Source of the DNA: DATHTC01 sp963746805
GTDB lineage: Bacteria; Actinomycetota; Thermoleophilia; Gaiellales; Gaiellaceae
DNA: 64,000 nucleotides
NCBI GenBank assembly: GCA_963746805.1
Contig: CAVVCQ010000008.1
Span: 186,001 to 250,000, forward strand
Direction: 5' to 3'
Part shown: piece after piece, positions 51,309-59,094 of the stretch
How the letters are laid out: each line of letters starts with the position of its first letter
How positions within the stretch are numbered: position 1 is the stretch's first letter
Program-made: the position numbers and the translations under genes
Notes under the pieces: model-generated
The model's database searches: none
What the model was told of the DNA's origin: nothing
What the model saw: the letters and a program-made list of their open reading frames with translations, nothing else

Positions 51309-52151
51309 TCAGGCTCCGGCGGCCTCGAGCTCCTGCCGCTCCCGGTCGGCAAGCGTCTGCAGCCGCGCGAGCTCGCGCAGGCGGCGGCCGTACAGGAGCA
51401 CCGCCTCCCGCCGTTCCTCGGCGACCCGCGAGCCGGTCGCCGCAGCCGCGAAGCGGTCGAGGGACCGGTTGACGCGGGTGACCTGTCCGGCTTCGAGACC
51501 GTCGGCCACGGACGCCGCGCTGCTCCCGAGCTCCTCGACGCGCCCGGCCTCGGCGTCGCGCGCGCCGGCGAACGAGCTCGGCGGCTCGACCGCCCGCAGC
51601 CGGTCCGCGAGCGTCCCCGCACGGACGGCGTACGCGTCGAACGCGGCGCTCTGGGCCGGCACTGTCCTCGCGGCATTGACGTCACGCCGGAGCCGGCTCG
51701 TCGCCTCGCCGAGGTCGGCCGAGACCTCCGCGACGGCGGGGAGGTAGGCCGCGAGCAGCGCGACCTCGCCGGCGAAGTCGATCTGCCCGTCGAGCGCGCG
51801 GAGGACCGCCCGGCGGAGGTCTGCGGCAATCGCGGGCGTGGGCACGGCGGCCACCCGCCCGCGCACCTCGCGCAGCGACCGCTCCGCACCCTCGAGCTCG
51901 GCGACATCGACGGACGCCGGGTCCTCGCGGAAGCGGCGATAGCTCCGGTTCACCTCCACGAGCAGCGGCCCGGTCGTGACCAGGGCCTCGTTGACCTCGG
52001 TGATGTACTGCGCGGTCTCGCTCGACTCCTCGTCTCCCGCGCGGACGGTCGAGACGAGTGCCACCGCGACGAGCGCGACGGCGACGAGCGCGACGACAAG
52101 CCAGAGCGCGCGCGTCGTGCGCGACGCGGGCAACCCCGGAATCGCCCTCAT
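51309..52151 (-). CDS. Membrane-anchored helical protein, unknown function
   Basis: A 280-residue protein with one N-terminal membrane segment (residues about 13-35, ALWLVVALVAVALVAVALVS) and an otherwise helical, charged, extracytoplasmic part with coiled-coil periodicity (TAQYITEVNEALVTTGPLL, ESLREVRGRV-like stretches, LYGRRLRELARLQTLADRER). Not recognised as a family. Its ATG at 52151 overlaps the UDG stop and lies 6 nt from a TACGAT -10 box within the UDG gene, so it may have its own leaderless transcript. It ends about 260 bp before the giant gene starts and could be part of the same surface system, by position only. Confidence 0.7.
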   Translation of the reverse strand: MRAIPGLPASRTTRALWLVVALVAVALVAVALVSTVRAGDEESSETAQYITEVNEALVTTGPLLVEVNRSYRRFREDPASVDVAELEGAERSLREVRGRVAAVPTPAIAADLRRAVLRALDGQIDFAGEVALLAAYLPAVAEVSADLGEATSRLRRDVNAARTVPAQSAAFDAYAVRAGTLADRLRAVEPPSSFAGARDAEAGRVEELGSSAASVADGLEAGQVTRVNRSLDRFAAAATGSRVAEERREAVLLYGRRLRELARLQTLADRERQELEAAGA

Positions 52152-52687
52152 GGCCGCATCGTACGACGACGCCCGGCGACCGCCAGCGCGGCCGCGAGGC
52201 CGGCGCGGAACGCGGGAGCGCCGCCGTGGCTCGGATGGCGGACATATGGCGCTCCGAGCTCACGCTCCGCAACCCGGCCGACGGCGATCACGTGCCGCCC
52301 GCGTGCGAGCTCGGCGAGGAACGGTCGCGCCGCTCCGATCTCGGACCGGGTGGGCGGTCGGTTCGAGCGCTCGGTCCCCGGGTGCGTCGGGACGACGTTC
52401 CAGAGGAGGACGTCCTCGGCTGCGCCGAGCTCGTCGAGGACACGGTGGACGACGGTCGCGCTCGCCTCTGCCGGGCCTGCGCCGGTGAGCTGGCGCTCGG
52501 AGGTGAACGGGAGCCCGGAGACGCGCGCGCCGCGGTAGCCGGCGGCCTCGCCGACGAGCAGCACCGGCGCGCGCCGGCGCGCGCCGAGATAGGCCCGGAG
52601 CCGGTCGCGCCGGAGGGCCGAGTCGGCGTACTGGTTGTGCGTCGCGCCGATCCGCGCGCGGGCGAGCGCCGAGACGAGGTCGTCCAC
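52148..52687 (-). CDS. Uracil-DNA glycosylase superfamily protein
   Basis: A 179-residue single-domain member of the UDG superfamily. The N-terminal active-site region is VLLVGEAAGYRGARVSGLPF, with TSERQLTG after it; the strand LLWNVVPTHPG carries the Asn-type pocket residue, AVGRVAERELG follows, and RHPSHGG is the C-terminal His motif that contacts the DNA minor groove. This resembles the actinobacterial families annotated as uracil-DNA glycosylase with GEAAGYRG rather than Ung (family 1), which has a different GQDPYH motif. No Fe-S cysteines are seen. Starts at GTG 52687; GAGACT 7 nt upstream is a weaker -10. Divergent from acylphosphatase. Confidence 0.8.
   Translation of the reverse strand: MDDLVSALARARIGATHNQYADSALRRDRLRAYLGARRRAPVLLVGEAAGYRGARVSGLPFTSERQLTGAGPAEASATVVHRVLDELGAAEDVLLWNVVPTHPGTERSNRPPTRSEIGAARPFLAELARGRHVIAVGRVAERELGAPYVRHPSHGGAPAFRAGLAAALAVAGRRRTMRP
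52158..52163 (-). promoter_or_regulatory. -10 TACGAT of the membrane-anchored helical protein
   Basis: TACGAT on the minus strand, 6 nt from ATG 52151, within the 3' end of the UDG gene. Confidence 0.45.
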
Positions 52688-52700
52688 GCGGCCGAGTCTC

Positions 52701-52706
52701 TACGAT
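52701..52706 (+). promoter_or_regulatory. -10 TACGAT of the acylphosphatase gene, leaderless type
   Basis: TACGAT 6 nt before GTG 52713; the overlapping minus-strand sequence serves the divergent UDG gene. Confidence 0.5.
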
Positions 52707-52712
52707 CGCGTC

Positions 52713-52973
52713 GTGGTCCGCCGCCGGCTCGTCGTGCGCGGGATCGTTCAGGGCGTCGGCTTCCGGGTCTCGGTCGCAAGGCGCGCGCACGGGGTGGCGG
52801 GCTGGGTGCGCAACCTCCCCGACGGACGCGTCGAGGTCGTGCTCGAGGGTGAGCCGGACGCGGTCGCGGCGGTCGAGGCGTTCGTGCGCGAAGGCCCGCG
52901 CGGCGCGCGCGTGGACGAGGTCGAGGCGACGGACGAGGAGCCGGAGGGCCTGCGAGGGTTCGAGATCCGCTAG
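52713..52973 (+). CDS. acyP: Acylphosphatase
   Basis: An 86-residue acylphosphatase that hydrolyses acyl phosphates such as carbamoyl or 1,3-bisphosphoglycerate-type anhydrides. VRGIVQGVGFRVSVARRA carries the phosphate-binding Arg and the QGVGFR signature; GWVRNLPDGRVEVVLEG carries the catalytic Asn. The length is exactly that of the free-standing family. Longer upstream reading frames give no related sequence, and GTG 52713 follows a TACGAT -10, so this start is preferred. Confidence 0.92.
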   Translation: MVRRRLVVRGIVQGVGFRVSVARRAHGVAGWVRNLPDGRVEVVLEGEPDAVAAVEAFVREGPRGARVDEVEATDEEPEGLRGFEIR

Positions 52974-53223
52974 CCCGTATCGACACGGCAGGACATGCCC
53001 GGTACAGGCACGTCTCGGTCTCAGAGACCAGCCACGGCCGGTGCGGACCTGCGCGTCACGCTTCTGTGACGGAGTCGCGACACCCGGGCGCCTGCTCGGG
53101 ACACGGCCGGGGTCTGACCCCTGTCATGTCCGATCGGGGCAACGGGCGTGCGGAAGTTGCGACAGCTCCGTGACACTGGTCCGGGTTCGGACGGCTAGAG
53201 GACCATGCCTAGATCCGCCACGT

Positions 53224-53256
53224 CCAGTGTCAGGCACTGATTGATGTGTCCCGGAT
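53224..53256. repeat. Dispersed repeat, copy A
   Basis: CCAGTGTCAGGCACTGAT then TCCCGGAT matches the left arm of the repeat at 63257 (CCAGTGTCAGACACGGAT then TCCCGGAT). A sequence resembling the right arm, CCGTGACACTGGTCCGG, lies inverted-order just before it (53168-53184). Confidence 0.5.
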
Positions 53257-53284
53257 CAAGACCAACAGGGCCTCGGAGCAATCG

Positions 53285-53338
53285 GACGGGCGGGATCGCC
53301 GCGTGCCCCGTCCAGGGGCACAGCGCATCCCGCCCGTC
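53285..53338. repeat. Two-stage hairpin, 12-bp outer and 7-bp inner stem
   Basis: GACGGGCGGGAT (53285-53296) pairs with ATCCCGCCCGTC (53327-53338); inside, GTGCCCC (53303-53309) pairs with GGGGCAC (53315-53321) around a 5-nt loop. No T-tract follows either way, so it is more like a structural RNA element than a simple terminator. Confidence 0.6.
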
Positions 53339-53493
53339 ACGACACGCCTGTGCCATGAGACCGGTCCCTGGCCGGAGCGCCCGCACCGCAGGTGCGCGCG
53401 CGCAGGCCATACCACTGCCGGCCACTGCAACGAGAGACGGCCCCTCGGCCGAAGGGCGGTTCATCCGCCCGAGAGGCCACCCAGGCAACTCGA

Positions 53494-53540
53494 AGCCCTC
53501 AGGGAGGAGGGCTCGTGGGGGAACCATGGGTTCCCCCACG
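53494..53540 (-). terminator. Tandem hairpins after guaA
   Basis: CGTGGGGGAACC-ATG-GGTTCCCCCACG (53514-53540) begins 2 nt past the guaA stop and is followed on the minus strand by AGCCCTC/GAGGGCT (53494-53513). No T-tract, as is common in GC-rich actinobacterial terminators. Confidence 0.7.
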
Positions 53541-53542
53541 AC

Positions 53543-55127
53543 CTACTCCCACTCGATCGTGCTCGGCGGCTTGGAGCTGATGTCGAGGGCGACGCGGTTG
53601 ACCTCGGGGATCTCGTTGATGATCCGACTCGAGATCGTCTCGAGCAGGTCGTAGGGCAGGCGAGCCCAGTCTGCGGTCATCGCGTCCTCGCTCGTCACCG
53701 CGCGGATCACGATCGGGTACGCGTAGGTGCGCTCGTCGCCCTGGACGCCGACCGAGCGGATCGCCGGCAGCACCGCGAACGACTGCCACAGCTTCCGGTA
53801 CCACCCGGCGCGGCGCACCTCGTCCTGGAGGATCGCGTCGGCCGCCCGCAGCACGGCGAGCCGGTCCTCGGTCACCTCGCCGATGATCCGGATCGCGAGC
53901 CCCGGCCCCGGGAACGGCTGCCGCCACACCATCCGCTCGGGCATCCCCAGCTCCTCGCCCACGCGCCGCACCTCGTCCTTGAAGAGCAGGCGCAGCGGCT
54001 CGACGAGCTCCATCCGCATGTCGGCCGGCAGCCCGCCGACGTTGTGGTGGCTCTTGATCTTCGCCGCGACCCCGTCCGTGCCGCCCGACTCGATCACGTC
54101 GGAGTAGAGCGTCCCCTGGACGAGGTGGCGGACGTCGCCCAGCTTCCGCGCCTCCTCCTCGAAGACACGGATGAACTCGGCGCCGATCCGCGTGCGCTTC
54201 TCCTCCGGGTCCTCGACGCCCGCGAGCCGCGCAAGGAACCGCTCCTGCGCCTGCACGTGGACGAGCGGGACGTGGAAGTGCCCGGCGAACGTCCCGACGA
54301 CCTGCTCGGCCTCGCCCTGGCGCATGAAGCCGTGGTCGACGAAGACGCACGTGAGCTGGTCGCCGACCGCCTTGTGCACGAGCAGCGCCGCGACGGCCGA
54401 GTCGACGCCGCCGGAGAGCGCGCAGAGGACGCGCTCCGAGCCGACCTGGGCGCGGATCCGCTCGACCTGCTCCTCGATCACGGCCGCAGGCGTCCACGCA
54501 GGCGGGGCGCCGGCCACCTCGTGGAGGAAGTTCTTCAGCAGGTCCTGCCCGTGCGGGGTGTGCTGCACCTCGGGGTGGAACTGGACACCGTAGAGGCGCC
54601 GCTCGCGGTGCTCGAACGCGGCCACGGGAGTCGACGGCGAGCCCGCGGTGACGACGGCGCCTTCGGGCGCGGCGACGACGGCGTCGCGGTGGCTCATCCA
54701 CACCGTCTGCTCGGCGGGCAGGTTGTGGAAGAGCTCGGACGCGGACGCACGTCAGCTCGGTCTTGCCGAACTCGGACACGCCGGTGCGGTCGACGCGGCC
54801 GCCGCCTTCGAGCGCGATCAGCTGCATCCCGTAGCAGATCCCGAGCGTCGGGATGCCGAGCTCGAGGATCGCCGGGTCGATGCGCGGCGCGCCCTCCGCG
54901 TAGACGGACGCGGGGCCGCCCGAGAGGACGAGCGCGTGCGGGCGGCGACGCGCGATCTGCTCCGCCGAGAGCGTGTGCGGGACGAGCTCCGAGTACACGC
55001 GGGCCTCGCGCACGCGACGGGCGATCAGCTGCGAGTACTGACCTCCGAGGTCGACGACGAGGACGGGACGCTCCTCCGGCGACGGCGCCGGGAGCGGGAC
55101 GACGTTCTCAACCGCCGGCTCGGTAAT
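53543..55127 (-). CDS. guaA: GMP synthase (glutamine-hydrolysing), one frame break
   Basis: Amidates XMP to GMP. Class I glutaminase domain: VLVVDLGGQYSQLIARRVRE, VLSGGPASV, nucleophile Cys in LGICYGMQLIA, His in FHPEVQHTP. ATP pyrophosphatase domain: ALSGGVDSAVAALLVHKA (PP-loop), then the GMPS dimerisation end KPPSTIEWE. Near 54749 a one-base insertion breaks the frame between KTELT and ASASELFHNLP; both halves align continuously. The start is uncertain: AAGGAGG (55140-55134) points to ATT at 55127, 6 nt downstream; the next usual codon, GTG 55172, lies before the ribosome site. The start overlaps the end of guaB, so the pair is coupled. Confidence 0.92.
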
Positions 55128-56625
55128 TCGGGGCCTCCTTCGTGATCGTGACGTCGTGGGGATGGCTCTCACGGAGCCCGGCGCCCGTGATGCGGACGAA
55201 CTGCGCCTCCTTCAGCTCGGCGAGGGTGGCCGCGCCGCAGTAGCCCATCGCCTGGCGCACGCCGCCGACGAGCTGGTAGACGATCGGCTCGACCGGGCCC
55301 TTGTAGGCGACGCGGCCCTCGATGCCCTCGGGCACGAGCTTGTCCACGTCCTCGACGTCGCCCTGGAAGTAGCGGTCCTTCGAGAACGAGCGCGCCTTCA
55401 TCGCCCCGAGCGAGCCCATGCCGCGGTACTCCTTGAAGCGCTCGCCCTGGACGACGATCACGTCGCCGGGCGACTCGTCCGTCCCGGCCAGCATGGAGCC
55501 GAGCATCACCGCGTCGGCACCGGCCGCGAGTGCCTTCGCCACGTCGCCGGACGAATTGAGGCCGCCGTCCGCGATCACCGGGATCTCCTGTCGCGTGGCC
55601 GCCTGGGCCACGTCGTAGACGGCCGTGATCTGCGGGACGCCGACGCCGGCGACGACGCGCGTGGTGCAGATCGAGCCGGGGCCGATGCCGACCTTCACCC
55701 CGTCCGCGCCCACGTCGATCAGCGCCTCGGCTGCCTCGGGCGTGGCGATGTTGCCGGCGATCACGTCGACGTCGAACGCGTCCTTGATGCGTCGCACCAT
55801 CTCGACGACGCCGCGCGAGTGCCCGTGCGCGGTGTCGACGACGAGCACGTCGACCTCGGCGCCGACGAGCGCCGCGGCCCGCTCGAGCGCGTCCCTCCCG
55901 ACGCCGACGGCGGCGCCGACCCTCAGGCGCCCGTGCTCGTCCTTCGTGGCCTCGGGGTAGTCGATCCGCTTCTGGATGTCCTTCACGGTGATGAGCCCGC
56001 GCAGGCGCCCGTCGGCGTCGACGACCGGGAGCTTCTCGACCTTGTGCCGGCGGAGGATCTCCTCGGCCTCCTCGATCGTGGTGCCGACCGGCGCGGTGAC
56101 GAGGTTCCGCGAGGTCATCAGCGCCGACACCGGCTGCGTCGCGTCGTCCTCGAAGCGAAGGTCACGGTTCGTGAGGATCCCGACGAGGACCCCGTCCGCG
56201 TCCACGATCGGCACGCCGGAGACGCGGTACTCGCGCATGAGCTCGAGCGCGCGCGCGACGGGCGCGTCGGGCGGCAGCGTGACCGGCTCGGAGATCATCC
56301 CCGCCTCCGAGCGCTTGACCTTGTCGACCTGCGCGACCTGGTCGGCGATCGAGAGGTTGCGGTGGACGATGCCGAGCCCTCCCGCACGCGCGAGCTGGAT
56401 CGCGAGGCGCGCCTCGGTGACCGTGTCCATCGCGGCCGAGACGATCGGGATCGCGAGCTCGATGCTCCGCGTCACGCGCGTGCGCGTGGAGACGTCGTTC
56501 GGGAGGACGTGCGACTCGGCCGGAACGAGGAGCACGTCGTCGAAGGTGAGGCCCTCCTTTGCGAACTTCCGCTCGAGCGAAAGGAGGCGTTCCAGCTCCG
56601 CGCGTCCGACCTGCAGCTCCGTCAA
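55108..56625 (-). CDS. guaB: IMP dehydrogenase
   Basis: Oxidises IMP to XMP, the committed step to GMP. TTG 56625 gives 505 residues. FAKEGLTFDDVLLVPAES is the usual N-terminal motif; two CBS domains lie at about 110-235 (VSGVPIVDADGVLVGILTN, EKLPVVDADGRLRGLITV). The active-site loop is GIGPGSICTTRVVAG with the catalytic Cys; DGGLNSSGDVAKALAAGADAVMLG binds the phosphate; the flap ends in the C-terminal region GGVRQAMGYCGAATLAEL. Starts 33 nt after the PfkB gene end with its own TACCCT -10. The stop overlaps guaA. Confidence 0.95.
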   Translation of the reverse strand: MTELQVGRAELERLLSLERKFAKEGLTFDDVLLVPAESHVLPNDVSTRTRVTRSIELAIPIVSAAMDTVTEARLAIQLARAGGLGIVHRNLSIADQVAQVDKVKRSEAGMISEPVTLPPDAPVARALELMREYRVSGVPIVDADGVLVGILTNRDLRFEDDATQPVSALMTSRNLVTAPVGTTIEEAEEILRRHKVEKLPVVDADGRLRGLITVKDIQKRIDYPEATKDEHGRLRVGAAVGVGRDALERAAALVGAEVDVLVVDTAHGHSRGVVEMVRRIKDAFDVDVIAGNIATPEAAEALIDVGADGVKVGIGPGSICTTRVVAGVGVPQITAVYDVAQAATRQEIPVIADGGLNSSGDVAKALAAGADAVMLGSMLAGTDESPGDVIVVQGERFKEYRGMGSLGAMKARSFSKDRYFQGDVEDVDKLVPEGIEGRVAYKGPVEPIVYQLVGGVRQAMGYCGAATLAELKEAQFVRITGAGLRESHPHDVTITKEAPNYRAGG

Positions 56626-56632
56626 GGACCGC

Positions 56633-56638
56633 AGGGTA
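56633..56638 (-). promoter_or_regulatory. -10 TACCCT of guaB, leaderless type
   Basis: TACCCT on the minus strand, 7 nt from TTG 56625. It supports this start over longer frames. The same hexamer precedes pyrF. Confidence 0.5.
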
Positions 56639-56657
56639 ACAACGGCCCCGGCTAGGC

Positions 56658-57611
56658 CTAGGCCTTGACCGCTGCGAGCTCCTCGACCCGCACCCCACCG
56701 ATGAGCCGGCCGAGGTCGCGCGGGTCGAAGCGGCCGGCGCCGACCTCCAGCGTCGCAGCGGCCCCGGCCGCCACGGCCGAGCGCAGCGCCTCCTCCGGCG
56801 AGCGCCCGTCGAGCCGCGCCGCGAGGAAGCCGGCGAGCAGGACGTCGCCGGTCCCCACGGCCGAGATGGGCTCGAGCCGCGGCGCCTGGGCGTGGAACCG
56901 GCGCACCGAGCGCTCCTCGCGGAGGAGCGCCACGCAGCCGTCGTCTCGGGTGATCAGCACGTTGCGCGGCCCCATCTCGGCGATCGCGTCGAGCGCCATC
57001 GCGAAGTCCTCTTCCTCCGTGAACTCCTGGCCGACGAGCCCCTCGGCCTCGACGACGTTGGGCGTGACGAGGAACGGCTCCGCCTCCGCGCCGAGCCGCA
57101 GCGGCATCCCCTCCGAGTCGAGGACGGTCTGAACGCCACGGCGGTTCAGCTCGCGGATGACCTCGCCGTAGAAGCCGTCGTCGACGCCGCGCGGCAGCGA
57201 CCCGGAGAACACGACCGCGTCGGTCCCGCGCGACAGGTACCGGAGCTTCTGGACGAGGATCGCGAGCTCGTCCTCCGAGACGTGCGGCCCCCATTCGTTG
57301 ATCTCGGTGTACGTCCCCGTGGTCGGGTCGACCACCGCGGTCGACGTCCGCGAGTCGTCGACGATGCGGACGAAGTCGTTGAGGATCGCCTCGGTCGTGA
57401 GCTCCTCGACGATGCGCGTGCCCGTCCGGCCGCCGGCGAGGCCCGTCGCGATCACGGGCACGTCGAGCCGCTTGAGCGCGCGCGCGACGTTGATCCCCTT
57501 GCCGCCCGCGAGCGTCATGCCCTGGCTGGCGCGATGCCGGTGGCCGAGCTGGACGTTCGGCACGGTCAGCGTGCGGTCGATCGCGGCGTTCAGCGTCACG
57601 GTGACGATCAC
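56658..57611 (-). CDS. PfkB-family kinase, 1-phosphofructokinase type
   Basis: A 317-residue ribokinase-fold kinase of the FruK/LacC group. The N-terminal motif is VTVTLNAAIDRTLTVPNV, the substrate motif MTLAGGKGINVARALKRLD, and the C-terminal PfkB signature ISAVGTGDVLLAGFLAARL contains the catalytic Asp. FSGSLPRGVDDGFYG and PNVVEAEGLVG also fit FruK/tagatose-6-P kinase. Fructose-1-phosphate or fructose-6-phosphate are both possible substrates; no PTS gene is nearby to decide. GTG 57611 overlaps the dacA stop by 4 bp, so it is coupled to a cell-wall gene. Confidence 0.9.
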   Translation of the reverse strand: MIVTVTLNAAIDRTLTVPNVQLGHRHRASQGMTLAGGKGINVARALKRLDVPVIATGLAGGRTGTRIVEELTTEAILNDFVRIVDDSRTSTAVVDPTTGTYTEINEWGPHVSEDELAILVQKLRYLSRGTDAVVFSGSLPRGVDDGFYGEVIRELNRRGVQTVLDSEGMPLRLGAEAEPFLVTPNVVEAEGLVGQEFTEEEDFAMALDAIAEMGPRNVLITRDDGCVALLREERSVRRFHAQAPRLEPISAVGTGDVLLAGFLAARLDGRSPEEALRSAVAAGAAATLEVGAGRFDPRDLGRLIGGVRVEELAAVKA

Positions 57612-58720
57612 GAGAACAACCCTCCCACGTTTCTCAGCGTCTCCTTGGCGTACCAGCCCACCTTCGACATTCTCCCCGGCGCATCGACGCTGCGCCGCGC
57701 GACGAGCGGCCGCGTGGCGAGGAGCTTGCGTCCGTCGTAGACCCGGACGACGCCCACGCGCTGCCCCTTCCGCACCGGCAGCTCGAGGGACATCGGGGCG
57801 ACGATTCGCTCCACGAGCGGACGCTCGATCCGGACGACCTTCACGGCCGGACGGGAGGCGACGAGCGCGACCGGCGCCTTCCCGTACGGCAGCGCCGCGC
57901 GCGCGTAGACGCGTCCTTCCTGGACGAGCGGGACGACGCGGTAGCGGGAGAGGCCCCAGGCGAGCAGCTGGCTCAGGTCGGCGTTGCGCGAGGAGCGGGT
58001 CGGTGCGCCGAGGATCGTCGCGTAGACGGTGAGGCCGCGCCCACGCGCGGCCGCGACCTGCGACCAGCCGGCGGCCGAGGTGTGGCCGGTCTTCACGCCG
58101 ATGAGCCCGGGGAAGCGGCCGAGCAGGTCGTTCCAGGTGAAGAGGTGACGGCCCGCCGCCTCGGCGCTGCGCAGGCGCACGATCGAGCGCACGCTCGGGT
58201 CGTTCATCGCGACGCGCGCGAGCTTCGTCACGTCGCGTGCGCTCGAGACGTGGCCGGCGACGTCGAGCCCGTCGGGACGGACGAAGTGGGTGTCACGCAG
58301 GCCGAGCTGCGCCGCCTTCCGGTTCATCAGCTCCGCGAAGGCGGGGACGCTGCCGCTGACGTGGAGTGCGAGCGCGTTCGCCGCGTCGTTCGCGCTCTGG
58401 ATCAGCGCCGCCTCGACGAGGTCGTGGACGGTCACGCGCTCGCCGGCCCGGAGATGGATCGTCGACTCGCCGACCGCGGCCGCGCGCCGGTCGACGACGA
58501 CCACGTCGTCCGGTTCGGTGCGCTCGAGCGCGACGAGCACGGTCATCAGCTTCGTGATCGACGCGATCGGCACCTGCTGGTCCGCCCCGTGCTGGACCAG
58601 CACCTCGCCGGTCGTCCCGTTCTGGACGAGCCAGGCGCGCGCGTCGACCTCGGGCGCGGCGGCGGCGGCGGGCGCGGCGAGGACGAGGGCGCAGAGAGGG
58701 GCGAGGAGCCAGCGCCTCAC
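57608..58720 (-). CDS. dacA: D-alanyl-D-alanine carboxypeptidase (penicillin-binding protein, S11)
   Basis: Removes the terminal D-Ala of the peptidoglycan pentapeptide outside the membrane. Signal peptide at residues 1-22 (WLLAPLCALVLAAPAAAA). The SxxK motif is SITK (S54, K57), SxN is SAN in ALIQSANDAAN, and KTG is in GVKTGHTSAAGWS. The domain after about 270 is the usual S11 C-terminal beta domain. An amphipathic end (GWYAKETLRNVGGLFS) may tie it to the membrane. GTG 58720 lies 8 nt from TAGGCT. Confidence 0.94.
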   Translation of the reverse strand: MRRWLLAPLCALVLAAPAAAAAPEVDARAWLVQNGTTGEVLVQHGADQQVPIASITKLMTVLVALERTEPDDVVVVDRRAAAVGESTIHLRAGERVTVHDLVEAALIQSANDAANALALHVSGSVPAFAELMNRKAAQLGLRDTHFVRPDGLDVAGHVSSARDVTKLARVAMNDPSVRSIVRLRSAEAAGRHLFTWNDLLGRFPGLIGVKTGHTSAAGWSQVAAARGRGLTVYATILGAPTRSSRNADLSQLLAWGLSRYRVVPLVQEGRVYARAALPYGKAPVALVASRPAVKVVRIERPLVERIVAPMSLELPVRKGQRVGVVRVYDGRKLLATRPLVARRSVDAPGRMSKVGWYAKETLRNVGGLFS

Positions 58721-58728
58721 GTGGGCGA

Positions 58729-58734
58729 AGCCTA
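58729..58734 (-). promoter_or_regulatory. -10 TAGGCT of dacA, leaderless type
   Basis: TAGGCT on the minus strand, 8 nt from GTG 58720, in the 23-nt gap after the LysM gene. Confidence 0.5.
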
Positions 58735-58743
58735 GCGTCGTCC

Positions 58744-59094
58744 TCAGGGGACTCGGATCGTCTGCCCGATCTGGAGCGCCGTCGGGTCGACTTCCGGGTT
58801 CAGCGCGAGCAGCTGCTCCACGGTCGTCCCGTACTGGTCGGCGATGGTCTGCAGCGTGTCGCCGGCCTCGATCGTGTACGTGGAGCCGGCGGTCGCAGTG
58901 GGCGCCGTCTCGGGCGGCGGCGGATTCGCGGCGGGCGCCGCGGTCGTGGTGGGCGCCTGGGTCGTCGCCGGCGGCGGCGCCGTGGCCGGCTCGTCGTCCG
59001 CGGTGGCGGAGCGGACGAGGAGGACGAGGATCGTCACCGCGAGCAGGAACGCGGCCGGGGCGGCAAACCGCGCGACCTGCTGCCGGTCGATCAC
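58744..59094 (-). CDS. Small membrane-anchored LysM protein
   Basis: A 116-residue protein: short cytoplasmic head, one membrane helix (residues about 9-30, FAAPAAFLLAVTILVLLV), a Pro/Thr/Ala linker, and one LysM domain at the C-terminus (YTIEAGDTLQTIADQYG, then LLALNPEVDPTALQIGQTI). LysM binds GlcNAc in peptidoglycan, so it should sit on the outer face of the membrane. GTG 59094 overlaps the pyrF stop (GTGA). The next gene downstream is dacA, also acting on the wall, but it has a promoter of its own. Confidence 0.85.
   Translation of the reverse strand: MIDRQQVARFAAPAAFLLAVTILVLLVRSATADDEPATAPPPATTQAPTTTAAPAANPPPPETAPTATAGSTYTIEAGDTLQTIADQYGTTVEQLLALNPEVDPTALQIGQTIRVP

Larger units (their letters stand above)
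52974..53542. other. 569-bp stretch without a recognisable gene
   Basis: Between the acylphosphatase stop and the guaA stop I find no family-like ORF; the 114-residue minus-strand ORF at 53195-53539 is unlike any protein and overlaps the hairpins. The stretch is full of inverted repeats: GGTCTC-A-GAGACC near 53027-53039, CGTCAC/GTGACG near 53055-53071, a two-stage hairpin at 53285-53338, a dispersed repeat copy at 53224-53256 and the guaA terminator. It could hold a structured RNA. Confidence 0.5.

Noticed and set aside
53195..53539. Possible 114-residue gene on the minus strand
   Set aside because: No family resemblance, no start signal, and it runs through the hairpins and the guaA terminator.
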